In this document: positions 1 to 11,890 of the stretch, piece after piece
Numbering within the stretch: the stretch's first letter is position 1
Layout of the letters: the number at the start of each line of letters is the position of its first letter
Assembly: GCF_963924675.1 (NCBI RefSeq)
Contig: NC_089234.1
Location: 58,198,909-58,262,908 of the forward strand
Direction: 5' to 3'
Origin: Phocoena phocoena
Lineage: Eukaryota > Chordata > Mammalia > Artiodactyla > Phocoenidae
Length of the DNA: 64,000 bases
Made by a program: the position numbers and the translations under genes
Notes under the pieces: model-generated
Told to the model about the DNA's origin: nothing
Database searches by the model: none
What the model saw: the letters and a program-made list of their open reading frames with translations, nothing else

Positions 1-118
1 AGAATATAACTATGTGCATATTTAACTAAGACAGAAGCTTCATGAAACATTACTTATCCTTTCCAAGTGGGACATGCTGTAATGTTTCTTTTCTCTTCTT
101 TTTTAATGCTGCTAGCAG

Positions 119-216
119 CTACTACATTCATTTCCCAACCAACTAATGGAACAGAATTCGGTATCAACTACTACATTGATTTCCCAACCAACTAATGGGG
201 CAGAATTCAGTTTGAA
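119..216. repeat. Tandem duplication, 49 bp x 2
   Basis: Two adjacent copies with a period of 49 bp (119-167 and 168-216) share the core ACTACATT.ATTTCCCAACC and TAATGG..CAGAATTC. A few substitutions separate them, so the duplication is not very recent. Confidence 0.9.
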
Positions 217-671
217 GAACACTAAACTCATGCCTATTATTTTGGTCGTCTGGGTAAAGAGAGTAAGATCTCTGCCTATACCTGACAACTTCAAATGAGT
301 CACTTCACATCCCTGAGCCTCACCTCACCCGTGGGGTGTGTTAAATCGCTGTGTTAACTATTCATAGAGTGGCTGCCTTGAGTAGAACGGACTGGGGGTG
401 AGAGCACCTTGGGAAAGAGAAGATTCTTTTGGAATTCAGTCTGTAACAATAAGGGGGCAATTTCTACCTCCTGCTCTTCCCCCCGGCCACCACATCCACT
501 CCATCAGCCAGTTCCATTAGTTCTACCTCCAAAACACATTTCAGATCTGTCCTCTTCTCTCCATTCCCACTGTCACACCCCAGACCATGCCTCTATTACC
601 CCAACAGCCTCCTCCCAGGCCTGCCTACCCCTCCTCTGGCCCCCTGTAATTCCTCCCACACACAGCAGCCT
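217..671. other. Unclassified intronic DNA
   Basis: Unique-looking sequence with a C/T-rich stretch at about 470-660. No repeat, exon or RNA gene recognised. Confidence 0.5.
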
Positions 672-1060
672 CAGAGACCTTTAAAGTTTTATTTTTGGAA
701 AAAAAACTCAAACCTACAGAAAAGTAGCAAGAATATTACAATAAACACCCATACGCCCTCAGACAATTTGCCGTCTAATATTTTTTTTCTGAACCATGTG
801 AGAATAAGCTGCAAAGATCACAACTCTTCCCCCCTCTTAAGAACAAGGACATTCTTTTCATCACCACAAGGCGTTATGAAATTCAGGAAATTTAACATTG
901 ATACAATACTATTATCTAATAGGCAGGCCATATCCAAATTCTGCCATTTATCCCAACACTGTCCTTTAGAGTAACATCCAGGGTCACACATCTCATTTAG
1001 TTGTCCTGTCTCTTGGTGATTTTAAAAACACAAACCAGATCCTGTTGTTCCCCAACTTTA
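672..1060. repeat. Old L1M-type LINE fragment (family tentative)
   Basis: Contains the characteristic blocks 'aacctacagaaaagtagcaa', 'aacacccatacgccct' and 'atttaacattgatacaatac'. The same family recurs in the same orientation at 7955-8410 and 59066-59960. Confidence 0.55.
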
Positions 1061-1312
1061 AACTCTCTGCTGCTCTGGTTCTCTCTGCTACAGCTACAGG
1101 AGCTGCCTTTTTCTTCCTCAAACACAAGGGAGGACCCTTCCCTCCCTGAGCCCCTCAGCTCTTTCCACAGCTGACCCTTCCTCATCTTTTCATCCCTCCT
1201 CAGGGACTTTCCAGAGCACAATGTCTACAGGCACATCCTTGGCTTTTCTCTCTCTCACTTCACTCTTGATTTCTTTCCTGTCACTTAACACAGCCTGTAA
1301 TTACCTTGCTGT

Positions 1313-1647
1313 TTTTTGGGGGGGGCTGCGTTAGGTCTTGGTTGCTGCATGCGGGCTTTCTCTAGTTGCAGTGAGCGGGGGCTACTCTTCATTGTGGTGC
1401 GCGGGCTTCTCATTGCAGTGGCTTCTCTTGTTGTGGAATACGGGCTATAGGCGCGCAGGCTTCAGTAGCTGTGGCGTGTGGACTCAGTAGTTGTGGCTCT
1501 AGAGTGCTCTAGAGTGCAGGCTCAGTAGGTTTGGTGCACAGGCTTAGTTGCTCCGTGGGATGTGGGATCTTCCCGGACTAGGGCTCGAACCCGTGTCCCC
1601 AGCATTGGCAGGCAGATTCTTAACCACTGCACCACCAGGGAAGTCCC
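1313..1647 (-). repeat. CHR-type tRNA-Glu SINE, long form
   Basis: Reads as a reverse-complement SINE. It ends at 1647 with the complement of the head (ACCACCAGGGAAGTCC) and includes the tRNA-derived box region at about 1560-1640. An internal GTGCTCTAGA repeat lies near 1500-1515. Confidence 0.95.
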
Positions 1648-1807
1648 TACCTTGTTGGTTTATTTGCTTATCCTTACTTCTCCCACTAGAATATAAATTC
1701 CATGAAAGGAGGGGTGTCTCTGAGAACAGTGGTTGGCTCAGAGTAGACAATAAATTTTTTGAGTGAATAAATGAAAGAATAAATAAACTGCTTTAAAAAA
1801 AAAAGTG

Positions 1808-1925
1808 GGGGGTTTCCCTGGCAGTCCAGTGGTTAGGGCTCCGCGCTTCAATGCAGGGGCCATGGGTTCAACCCCTGGTCAGGGAACAAGGATCCCACGT
1901 GCAGTGCAGTGCAGCCAAAAAAAAT
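1808..1925 (+). repeat. Older tRNA-Glu SINE (~115 bp type)
   Basis: Head GTTTCCCTGGCAGTCCAGTG, B-box-like GGGTTCAACCCCTGG, and a short body ending in GTGCAGCCAAAA. It lacks the extended body of the other SINEs, resembling an older cetartiodactyl tRNA-Glu SINE type. Confidence 0.85.
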
Positions 1926-2239
1926 GAAACATTAAAAAAAAATTTTTTTAACATAATAATAACATTTTTTTTAAGTGGCCTTGTCAAGACTTTGCTGTGT
2001 AAGGCTGCACACTGAAAGGGACACATCAGTGAGACCCCTTCTCTTCCAAAGGACAACACAGCATGTGGGCACAGCCAGGGTGCTTCAACGTGAACGCTCA
2101 TCCTCAGGTAAGCACTGTAAAGGTTACCAAGACCAAAGACGACAAGAGGGTTTAGCAGGCCAGAACGAGGTAGTTTCAAGTGCTAGAAAGACTCACGTCC
2201 TCAGCTTGAAAGAGGAAGCCCACAGCGTCCTAGAGAAAG
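1926..2239. other. Unclassified intronic DNA
   Basis: Begins with a poly-A/T junction. No gene or repeat recognised. Confidence 0.4.
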
Positions 2240-2370
2240 GACTGGCTCTGAAGTCAGAAGACAGGGTTGGCGGCCCATCTGTGTGGCCCTAACTCTCTCT
2301 GGGCCTCAATTTCCTCATACGTCTAGTAATGGATAGTTACTAAAGTTAAGAATAACGCTTAACTTAGTCC
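2240..2370 (+). repeat. MIR fragment
   Basis: The order 'ctctgaagtcagaagacagg', then 'tctgggcctcaatttcctca', follows the MIR consensus body. Confidence 0.65.
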
Positions 2371-3693
2371 ATCTGAGAGGAGTGGATGCCGCAAGAAAGA
2401 TACTGGGTGGCAGGTCCTTTAAAACTACAAAGAAAACAGCCTCCTGAATAGAGGTGAGGAGGCAGTGAATTATGGCACACAGCTGAGCAACAGTAAATGA
2501 TCACTTCCTAACAACAGCCTAAGTGAGATGCCCGGCTTCATGTCTGGCACAGACCAGGCTCTCAACAGTTCCTGTCTCACTCTTGTTCAGCCCTATTTGG
2601 ACCCAGAGCAGAGAGCAGCTCAAAATATGCGAGTAGATGCCAACAGAAAGCAGAGACAAAAGCTGCCTCTGGGCACAGGGGCTCCCATCCTAGAAGCGGT
2701 GGAAGCAGAGGCTGCACGACCACTTGGGAGGATTCTGCGGAAGCGATTCAAGCACAGGCTCAGCTCCACAACTCACAAGGTCTCTTTCAACCTTGAGACT
2801 CTATGATTTCTTAATTGAATTAAGTATGTCCCTGTGGTAGGCAGCATGGAGGATATCAATTTAAGCTCTAGTCTCAATCTCCAAGGAACTGACAGCCAGC
2901 CTAGAATGTCAGGGCCCACAGAACTGAAGAGTTACAGATAGTGCCAAGAAGCAAGATGGACAATAAAGATCACGGTGCTACAGCGGCTCAGAGGAGGCCA
3001 GGAGACTGTCCAAGAAGAGGTGAAAGGCCTGCTACGATGCAAAGGCCTGTATGTAACATAAGGCTATTTGAGGAGTGTATCCTCTGCTAATGAACATTAG
3101 TGGTCGTTTTCTTCTTGTGCTGCTGGCTCTGGCCTCGGCTTGACACATGTGGCCGTGTATTGACATGTCCAGGACAGGAGGCATGTCTAATTGTTGGTTT
3201 AACATCCAGCACAGGTTCCAGAGCATGTGGTTATTTGGCAAACAGTCTGCTACGTGGAGTGAGATGGCATGGGATGGTGGGAAGGAGAGAGGAAGGACTG
3301 AAGAATCCTCTACGGGAGCTGGAGGGGCGGGGCGAGCCTGCAGGAGAAGCAACAGGGCTCCGGCAGCAGAGCGTGCCCAGAGCACAGCCCGCAGAACCAA
3401 AGAGGGCGGTGGCTGGGACACGGACTCCAGTTTCCACTTGTTCTCCGAAGACTCAAAGGGCAATCTTCTACCCTAAATTCAAAACTGGTTTTTAAAATGT
3501 CAGAGATTGAAAACGAACTCTGTTTTTATTTGACTCTTTTGACTTTTTTCCAGGTGCAGATGTCTACAGATGACCTTGTCAAGATTTTTATATCACCAGG
3601 CTGTTGGCTTGCTTACAGATCTGAAGTACCTAATTTATTTTTGACCTTCCTAATAATCACTATAGATCTCACAGGGTTATGTATAACACACAG
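2371..3693. other. Unclassified intronic DNA, locally GC-rich
   Basis: About 3270-3440 is G-rich with a GGGGCGGGGC block at 3326-3335. Short reading frames exist on both strands, but none resembles a known protein or has splice support. No recognised repeat. Confidence 0.5.
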
Positions 3694-3701
3694 AGTCTCT
3701 T

Positions 3702-3844
3702 ATTTATTTTATTGAAGTATAGTTGATTTATGATGTGTTAATTTCTACTGTATAGCAAAGTGATTTAGTTATACATACATATTCTTTTTCATTATGGTTT
3801 ATCATGGGATACTGAATATAGTTCCCTGTGCTGTACAGTATCAA
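3702..3844 (-). repeat. 5'-truncated L1 3' end with TSD
   Basis: The 143-bp insert reads on the minus strand as the L1 3' UTR end. On the plus strand it shows TTATTGAAGTATAGTTGATT and then the TTCCCTGTGCTGTACAGTA block. An 8-bp TSD AGTCTCTT flanks it (3694-3701 and 3845-3852). Confidence 0.85.
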
Positions 3845-3988
3845 AGTCTCTTCTTTTAACCAAATTCTAGCCTCAGACATTGATAGATCGTGTCTTTTGT
3901 ACTATAAACACCTGTACTGTTTAATTTGTTTCATTAGCTCACAAAAGTGTTTCACAGAAGAGAAATGGCAATTAAAATCATCTCTTTC

Positions 3989-4196
3989 GGGTTTCCCTGG
4001 TGGCACAGTGGTTGAGAGTCCGCCTGCTGATGCAGGGGACACGGGTTTGTGCCCCGGTCCGGGGGGATTCCCACATGCCGCGCAGAGCGGCTGGGCCCGT
4101 GAGCCATGGCCGCTGAGCCTGCGCGTCCGGAGCCTGGGCTCCGCAGCGGGAGACACCACAGCAGTGAGAGGCCTGCGTACCGCAAAAAAAAAAAAA
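3989..4196 (+). repeat. CHR-type SINE, short form, with TSD
   Basis: Complete from the GGGTTTCCCTGG head to the GCGTACCGC(A)n tail. A perfect 12-bp TSD ATCATCTCTTTC lies at 3977-3988 and 4197-4208. Confidence 0.97.
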
Positions 4197-4208
4197 ATCA
4201 TCTCTTTC

Positions 4209-4884
4209 AATAGACAATGTATGTTTAAAGAAGGAAAGTGAAAATGAAAAGATCAAATGGATCTATTTGAAATTAGCTGATATGTGATTGTGAGATTCAC
4301 ACTGGTCATCAATAACTAAAGAGATTCTTGTTGCCTCTCATCCTAGATCAAGATATGGAGTAGCCCAAGTGAGAAGCTACTCAACTCTAAAATGCAAACC
4401 ACAGGCTGCAATTCCAATAATCTGTCCTTAGGACTTTCGATTTAGTTCTCATTTCTTAAATCTCTGTATATTACCTCAGACACAGGATCAGAAAACATAT
4501 GACACATGTCTCCTGATCATCCTAAACACACTCTCCCAAAACCCTCCAAGTTTGGTCAAAATCTGTCCAGCTGTTTCTGGACAGATTGTATGTTTCTGCA
4601 ATAGAGTAACAGACAAATGGAAACTTAACTTTAGCTAAAAAATAACATAATTCCTTGCACTCACTCAACAGAGGTGATCAAAGAGACAAGGCCTCATCTT
4701 TATGGAGCTCTTCAATGAAGAGGGGACAAAGGAAGTTAAATAATAACCTGACAAATAAATATATAATTATAAACTGTAATAAGTGCTAATAAGAGAAAGC
4801 ATAGGGCACTTTGTTGGAATTACTAAAGGGACTTCATTTGGACTGGGAGGTTCAAAGAGATTAGGAAAAGACTTTAAAGAATGA
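4209..4884. other. Unclassified AT-rich intronic DNA
   Basis: No gene or recognisable repeat seen. Confidence 0.4.
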
Positions 4885-5115
4885 CATTTACAATCAAAAA
4901 TATTTATGAATTAATAGTATGTTTTTTAAAAAGCAGAATATATAGCTGTGGATATGCTTTGATTATAGTTATATAAAAGGACATGCACAGAGACTAATTT
5001 GGAAGAGAAAATACAAAACAAAATGGTTGTGTTAGGGTGGCAAGGCTATGGACAAGGTTCACACTTCAAAATTTTTCTTTAATGTTGTTATATTATTTTT
5101 ACAATAATTAAGACA
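4885..5115 (+). repeat. Old LINE 3'-tail fragment (HAL1/L1M-like, tentative)
   Basis: Ends in 'aatttttctttaatgttgtt' followed by ACAATAATTA, the style of an old L1/HAL1 3' terminus. Strongly diverged. Confidence 0.4.
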
Positions 5116-5224
5116 AGCATAGACATAGAATCTGAAGGCTTAAAGGAGAACTTTTTGTTTACTCTTAAGCTTGATGGAAAATCTGTGGCTTAGATCTTCA
5201 TTAAAATAGCAGCACAGAAGAACA

Positions 5225-5465
5225 GAGCAGGAGCCTTGGAGGCTGAGAGCTCTGTACTGCAGTATGGCCCACACACTAATGAGCTGTGTGGCACTGGACG
5301 AGTTACTTACCCTCCCTGGGAGACTGTCTTATCATCTTTGAGAGGGAGCTAATGAGATCCACCTCATAAAGCTGTTGACAGGATAAAATGAAAGAGCATA
5401 TGTAAAGAACCAAGCCCAAAGCCCAGCACAGAATATGTGCTTAATAAATGTTGATAGACATTATG
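5225..5465 (+). repeat. MIR element, nearly full length
   Basis: Consensus order is kept: GAGCTGTGTGGCACTGGACG, then CCTCATAAAGCTGTTGACAG, then a terminal GTGCTTAATAAATGTTGATA. Confidence 0.85.
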
Positions 5466-7258
5466 ATCATTACTAGCATATAAATCCAAATGAAAAAGTG
5501 GGCTTTGAATCAAAAGTCTCCCAGGCCCAACAGATGACCAAACTAGAGAAATCAGATGGCTCTTCATCAATCACTGTTAAATGACTTCTCTTTGATAATA
5601 AGGAAATCAACCGGTAGCCACAGTCATTTTCTCTGAGACCCCCTACACTGTACTCTGAGTGAAGCCAAAAAGATGAGTCCAAGAAAAGTTTTCCTAAAGG
5701 AGAAATGAGCCACACAGTTTTGGCAATTTAGTAAAAACAATTTAGAACCCCTTTATTAAAAATGAAGCCTCCTGAAACAGTTTTCAGAAACTGAGATAGA
5801 ATCCATGTAAAAACACGGCAGATTCAAAACAAAATAGCCCTACAAAAATTATACAGCTGGAATTTGCTAAGAGATGATATCGCTAAGGCATGCTTTTAGT
5901 TTCCAGGATATCTGTGAAAATAAACTAAAAAGACAACAACTCCATTAGTCTATCATGCCTCTTCAAACACAGACTCTGCCATAAAACTAGTATGCTTCTA
6001 ATATCAAATATTATGATAGTATATTTTCTTCAACTTAGAACATTAGGTTAAAAAATGCATTCATCCAAACACTCAATAAACCACTGCTTTAAATCATTTA
6101 GTTAATTGAGCAAGAAGTAAAAATGTTCTCGTTCATTTGCTTCCGACAGAACAGAAACCAGTATCAAAGGAGGAAGAAGGCTTTCACTCTTGCTTTGTTG
6201 AATACCTGGATTAGACTGACCACCCTTTAAGATAGTCTTTGTGTGCTTCCAAACCCAAACCAAGCCACACAGAGCAGCTGCTCATTGACCAACTGGTCTG
6301 CAGAATTCAATGAATGACAAAAGGTTACCTTAATTCAATAAGATAATCGGCACACATTTACCCACCACCCAGAGCCTAACCATCTGCAAAGCGGCAGAGC
6401 CAAACGCCTGTAAAACAACTGGCAGTGTGCAGACACTTTCTCGTGTCCCTCATATCTATGACGTTTCTCTCATAGCAACAGCTACAAAGAAGCTGAACTT
6501 TCAGAAAAATTTCAAGATACCATGATCCAACAACTTGTTGGTAAGTTATTTTGAGTGCCACTGAGATTTCCAGGCCAGATGGGTAATATGTTTTATTCAA
6601 CTGAGTCTTGTACTGGGATAACATAATGTGAGACAGACACGATCTGGATCCTTTCATTGTTCAAGACGCAAAGCGACCTACTGGCTTCCAAATAACAGCA
6701 GGAACAATGTAGCATGGAAGAAAAGAAAGAGAGAAAGAAAAACAAAGCAAAACAAAAAACCAGCGAAACCCCAACTACAAGAGCAACTTCAGAGCAAGAA
6801 ACTAGTAATGACTTAGACTGCAAAATTTGACATCTGCCTTAGGCCAGGATGTCATTCAGCTAAACAAGCATCTGTAGCAATCAAAACTACCAAATAATGA
6901 TGATGATGATAATTCAACACAGAAGGTTTAAAGACAAAGATATAATGGGCACTATAAACAATTCGGTATACAAGTTTATTTTCTTTCTGACACACCAACT
7001 AAAATCAATGGATGTAGTATTTCCCGAAGTGTGGGATTCAAGATGCTTTCAGGTGAGATGCAAGATAATCTGAAGTGATCTAAATCACACGGAGTGAGAA
7101 AGCTGTTGTTCCCTTTTCAATTTTCTCTCATACCTTCTCATTAAGGAGAAAGTCTCAGTTGGTGCTAATATGCCTTTAACGCCTCTCTAATGTTTGCTAA
7201 TCTTCCTTTCAGAGACCAAGGACTGAGCTGAGAGCCTCGGCACATAACAGTATCCAAA
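5466..7258. other. Unclassified intronic DNA
   Basis: AT-rich unique-looking sequence. Contains a purine-rich stretch at 6715-6765 and a short GAT trinucleotide run near 6898-6912. No gene or classified repeat. Confidence 0.45.
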
Positions 7259-7268
7259 CACATTTTAA

Positions 7269-7475
7269 TTTTTATTTATTTTTTTTTTGCGGTACACGGC
7301 CCTCTCACTGTTGTGGCCTCTCCCGTTGCGGAGCACAGGCTCCAGACGCGCAGGCTCAGCGGCCATGGCTCACGGGCCGCTCTGCGGCATGTGGGATCTT
7401 CCCAGACCAGGGCACGAACCCGTGTCCCCTGCGTCGGCAGGTGGACTCTCAACCACTGTGCCACCAGGGAAGCCC
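7269..7475 (-). repeat. CHR-type SINE, short form, with TSD
   Basis: Reverse orientation: poly-T, then GCGGTACACGGCC, ending in CACCAGGGAAGCC. TSD CACATTTTAA at 7259-7268 and 7476-7485. Confidence 0.96.
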
Positions 7476-7627
7476 CACATTTTAACTTTTAAAATTTTAA
7501 TAATAATTTTACAACTATATACCTTCTGTTTATGAAGAGGAATACATATTTTCCACTTATGGTAATGATAAAGTTTCCTTTTCCAGTAGATTTATCAAAT
7601 TAAAGAAAGTGAGGCAATTTAATTTTT

Positions 7628-7939
7628 TTTTAAATTTTTATTTATTTATTTATGGCTGCGTTGGGTCTTCACTGCCACATGTGGGCTCTCTCTAGTTGCG
7701 GTGAGCAGGCTTCTCATTGCGGTGGCTTCTCTTGTTGTGGAGCACAGGCTCTAGGTGCGTGGGCTTCAGTAGTTCTGGCACGCAGGCTCAGTAGGTGCGG
7801 TGTGTGGGCTCTAGTGCACAGGCTCAGTAGTTGTGGTGCATGGGCTTAGTTGTTCCATGGCATGTGGGATCTTCCTGAACCAGGGCTCGAACCTGTGTCC
7901 CCTGCACTGGCAGGTGGATTCTTAACCACTGCGCCACCA
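7628..7939 (-). repeat. CHR-type SINE, long form, lacking the extreme 5' end
   Basis: A 14-bp TSD GCAATTTAATTTTT (7614-7627 and 7940-7953) abuts GCGCCACCA directly. The usual first nucleotides (GGGACTTCCC) are absent, so this copy was 5'-truncated when it inserted. Confidence 0.95.
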
Positions 7940-7954
7940 GCAATTTAATTTTTA

Positions 7955-8410
7955 ATGAGCATTCTGATTATATTTATTTTTCCAAATTTACATTTTTTTA
8001 AAATTTCAAGCCTACAGAAAAGTTTAAGAGGTATGATGAATGTTTGTATGCCCTTCACCTAGACTCACCAGTTGTTAAGATTTTTGCCTCAAAGCTCTAT
8101 CTACACCTGTATCTATCTGAACTCACACATATATATTTATACACATACTTTTGTTATGGTTGTTGATGAACCACTTGAAAGTAAGCTGCACCAGCATGAC
8201 ACTTCACCACACAATAGTTCAGAAGGCATTTCCTAACTCATAAGGAGATCTTAGATGACCAAAATGCCATTATCACATAAAGAACATTAACATTAATGGC
8301 TTAATTTGCCCTAAGATCTGCTCCAAATTCAAATGTACCTAATTATCCCCCAGTTCTAGTACAGAATTTATGCATGGCACTTGGTTGTTATGCCTCTTTA
8401 GTGGAGCAAT
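7955..8410. repeat. Old L1M-type LINE fragment, second copy of the 672-1060 family
   Basis: Shares 'aagcctacagaaaagtttaa', 'cacctagactcaccagttgt' and a terminal 'ttggttgttatgcctcttta' with the other two copies. Confidence 0.55.
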
Positions 8411-8722
8411 ATGAAAGAAAATATTAAGAACATAACTAATAAACAGTATATGAAAGTGGCAAAAACTGTGATGAAGGCACACGTGGATCCAAAAAACACT
8501 GAACTAACCAAAAACTTGAGAGAAGTAGGGGAGAAGTAATCTAAATAATTAATAAAGAAAAAGTTAACCTCTGCTATTAAACTAAACTTACATTTATAGC
8601 ACACAAAGCTATAAGGAAAATATTTAAGACCTTCTCTTTTTTGATTAGGCCTTGAAAGAGGACAGAGTAAGTCAAAAGATCACTGTCAGAACATAGAGGT
8701 ATATGCCAAAACGTGCTTCATT
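8411..8722. other. Unclassified intronic DNA
   Basis: AT-rich. Nothing recognised. Confidence 0.35.
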
Positions 8723-8737
8723 AAAAATTCCAAAGCT

Positions 8738-8941
8738 AGGGGCTTCCCCGGTGGCGCAGTGGTTGAGAGTCCACCTGCCCATGCAGGGGACACGGGTTCG
8801 TGCCCCAGTCCGGGAAGATCCCACATGCCGCGGAGCGGCTGGTCCCGTGAGCCATGGCCGCTGAGCCTGCGTGTCTGGAGCCTGTGTTCCGCAACGGGAG
8901 AGGCCACAACAGTGAGAGGCCCGCGTACCACACACACACAC
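8738..8941 (+). repeat. CHR-type SINE, short form, with CA-repeat tail
   Basis: TSD AAAAATTCCAA(A/G)GCTA at 8722-8737 and 8942-8957. The usual A-tail has become an (AC)n run after GCGTACC. Confidence 0.96.
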
Positions 8942-9017
8942 AAAAATTCCAAGGCTAAAAATAAAATAATTAATCTTCAAAAATTTTCCAGAGCTGATAC
9001 ATGTTCAAAATAACTAG

Positions 9018-9150
9018 CTCATCTCTTTTATTGAATAGGCACAGTGTCAGGTGCTCAAATGCATTATCTCATTAAATCCTAATTGACACCCCTATGAAAA
9101 ATATTTTATTATTCCTATTTTACAGATGAGATGACTGAGACTCAGGGAGT
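9018..9150 (+). repeat. MIR core fragment
   Basis: CAGGTGCTCAAATGCATTAT, then the hallmark ATTTTACAGATGAGATGACT and GAGACTCAGGGA. Confidence 0.85.
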
Positions 9151-9232
9151 TTGTACGGGGCTTGTTTTCTTTCTATTATTAGAACTTTTTCAAGAATACA
9201 TGCTAATACATTTTTTATATATTCAAAAACAG

Positions 9233-9431
9233 GGCTTCCCTGGTGGCGCAGTGGTTGAGTCCGCCTGCCGATGCAGGGGACACGGGTTCGTGCTGCGGTC
9301 CGGGAAGATCCCACATGCCGCAGACCGGCTGGGCCCGTGAGCCATGGCCGCTGAGCCTGCGCGTCCAGAGCCTGTGCTCTGCAACAGGAGAGGCCACAAC
9401 AGTGAGAGGCCCGCATACCGCAAAAAAAAAA
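9233..9431 (+). repeat. CHR-type SINE, short form
   Basis: Complete head to A-tail. A 3-bp deletion in the usual GTTGAGAGTCC gives GTTGAGTCC. No clear TSD. Confidence 0.95.
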
Positions 9432-9439
9432 CATGTTTT

Positions 9440-9720
9440 TTCAAAAGAACAAAAATTACCAAAAGTATGAATTTATTTTTTGTTAAAATATGTATACAAA
9501 TGTATGTATGATATTTATGTACAAGTGCTTTAAAAGGGCTTGGAAGAATACACACAAATCCACTAGCTGTGGTTGTCTTTCGAAAGCTATTTTAGGGGAA
9601 GATCAAGAAGGGCCAATGAGGAACAACTTTTACTTTTAACTTTATACATTTAAATTTTTGACATTAGGTATATATTACTTTTATAACTTCTTAAAAGTCA
9701 AAAAATGCAAATTTAAAATA
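9440..9720 (+). repeat. Old LINE 3'-tail fragment (tentative)
   Basis: AT-rich, with 'ttatacatttaaatttttga' near 9640, in the style of a diverged L1/HAL1 3' UTR. Confidence 0.35.
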
Positions 9721-9854
9721 CCCATATTCTTTCAATCATACCACACTGTCACCAGTATGTTTCAAGTACTCTCATCAATTAGACATATTTGGTTTCAATT
9801 TAATGATAAAAATATTTAGTTTAAATTGTTTTAGTAAAAAATTATCATATTATA

Positions 9855-10058
9855 GGGCTTCCCTGGTGGCACAGTAGTTGAGAGTCCGCCTGCCGATGCA
9901 GGGGACACAGGTTCGTGCCCCGGTCCGGGAAGATCCCACATGCCACAGAGTGGCTGGGCCCGTGAGTCATGGCCGCTGAGCCTGCGCGTCCGGAGCCTGT
10001 GCTCCACAACGGGAGAGGCCACAACAGGGAGAGGCTCACGTACCGCAAAAAAAAAAAA
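9855..10058 (+). repeat. CHR-type SINE, short form, with TSD
   Basis: A 14-bp TSD ATTATCATATTATA (9841-9854) is repeated with one mismatch at 10059-10072. Confidence 0.96.
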
Positions 10059-10194
10059 ATTATTATATTATAGTTTGCTACAACAAAGATTTGGATATAT
10101 CATGCATTACAGTTTATCATACGGTAGCTTTTAAAACCAACACTGTGTTGTATCTCTCTTCCTCTTTCCCCTCTCCCTCAAGTGCACTCGTGCA

Positions 10195-10238
10195 CACTCT
10201 CTCTCTTTCTCCTGCTCTCTCTCTCTCACCTACACACA

Positions 10239-10279
<41 letters not shown>
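10195..10279. repeat. Compound (CT)n/(CA)n microsatellite
   Basis: CT-rich tract followed by an almost pure (CA)n run to 10279. Likely polymorphic. Confidence 0.95.
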
Positions 10280-10281
<2 letters not shown>

Positions 10282-10439
10282 TAGCCCCCTAATATGAGCA
10301 TAACAAAAGGATGAACAACAGAAAATAAGCTTACTAATAAGAACAATTCTTTACTGGATAGACATGTTTCTAAAATGTTGTGGGTGAATTTATTAAGACT
10401 GAAATTTTTAAATATGCCAGGAAAATTTACTATTCAAAG

Positions 10440-11100
10440 GAATGTCACTTATTAAACAAATAATACACCATGAACACCTGGGATTCATACTCAGAAAGCA
10501 AGGATGGTTAAATATTAGGAAATCAGTTATTATAATTAATCATATTAAAGATCAAAGGAAAAAAATCATTATCTCCATAAATGCTGAAAAAACATTTAAT
10601 AAAATTAAAAATCTATACCTGATGGAATTTCTTTAACAACATGACAAATTCATAAGCCAGCAACATGTTTAATTGGGAGATACTGAGGTATTCCCCCAAA
10701 ACATATCCACTATCACCAGTACTGTTTAACATCATTAAGGAAGAACTAGAGCCAATAAAAAGAGACAATAGAAAAATTTAAGATATGTAATAAGATATGC
10801 CAATAAAAAGAGACAATAGAAAAATTTAAGCTATGTAAATTAGAAAGGAGGAAATACAATTAAAATTATTATTTGCCAACACAGCATTGCTTGCCTGAAA
10901 AACCCAAGATAATAAGCTAAAAATTATTATAAATAAGAAAGAACTCAGTAAGGTGGCTAGGTACAAAACTAATATATAAAAATCAATAACTATCCTGTAT
11001 TTTGAAAAGAACCAATTAGAAAGTGTAACAGAAGATTCCATTTACAAAGCAGCCCAAAAAGATCATATTGAGGAATTAATTTAACAGAAAGTTAAATCCT
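10440..11100 (+). repeat. L1M ORF2 fragment (reverse transcriptase region), decayed
   Basis: Resembles the L1 ORF2 segment that includes 'aaagcaaggatggttaaata' and 'tccataaatgctgaaaaaac'. Frames are broken throughout. An internal 48-bp tandem duplication lies at 10751-10846. Confidence 0.75.
10751..10846. repeat. Tandem duplication, 48 bp x 2
   Basis: GCCAATAAAAAGAGACAATA begins at 10751 and again at 10799. The following GAAAAATTTAAG.TATGTAA is also repeated. Confidence 0.9.
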
Positions 11101-11129
11101 TCAGTATATGCTACTCTATACTCATACTC

Positions 11130-11395
11130 TATATTCTACACACTTACATTCACATACAAAAGACTTTAAATGGATGATAATGGTCATATTACAAAAATAT
11201 TTATAAACAAAATGATGTATGTCTGGGATTTGCTTCAAAATAATTCAGTAGTGGCAGGGGGTGGGACAATGTGTAGGGATATAAATAAACAGGAGTGGTC
11301 ATGAGGCAATTATTGTCATAGCTGGTAATGAGTGAGCATTGTTTTTGATTTTTCATATGCTTAAAATTTTACACAATAAAAAATTTTAAGTAATA
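11130..11395 (+). repeat. Old LINE 3'-tail fragment (tentative)
   Basis: Ends in 'ttaaaattttacacaataaa', the terminus type seen again near 62490 in this window. Confidence 0.45.
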
Positions 11396-11399
11396 GAGT

Positions 11400-11890
11400 A
11401 ATAGAAAATGGAAGGATTAAAAAAATGGAAAGATACACCTGTTCTTTGGTATGACTCAATATTAGAAGGCCCTAAAAACTCTAATAAAATTACAACAAGA
11501 TCTTTTGAATAAACAGCTGATTCTAAAGTCTGTATGGGAAAACAAGCAAGCACAATTAGCCATGAAGAGTCTGAAAAGGAATATAATGGAGCATTAGCCT
11601 ACCAAGAAAAAGAGAGGAAGAAAGAAAAAAAGAGAAAGAGAGGGAGAATAACAAGTGATGATGAGAATGTGGAGAAACTGGAACCCTCATACACTGCTGG
11701 TAGGAATGTAAAATGGTGCAGCCACTGGTGAAAGCAACTAGGGAGTTCCTCAAAAAATTAAACATAGAATTATCTATGACCCAACAATTCCACTCCTAGG
11801 TATATACCCAAAAGAACTGAAAACACAGATACAAACAAATACTTTTACACAAGTGTTCATGGCAGCATTGTTTATGCTGTATACAAGAGA
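11400..11890 (+). repeat. L1M ORF2 3' fragment
   Basis: Recognisable blocks: GAGAATGTGGAGAAACTGGA, then 'cctcatacactgctggtagg', then 'acccaacaattccactccta'. Many frameshifts. Confidence 0.8.
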
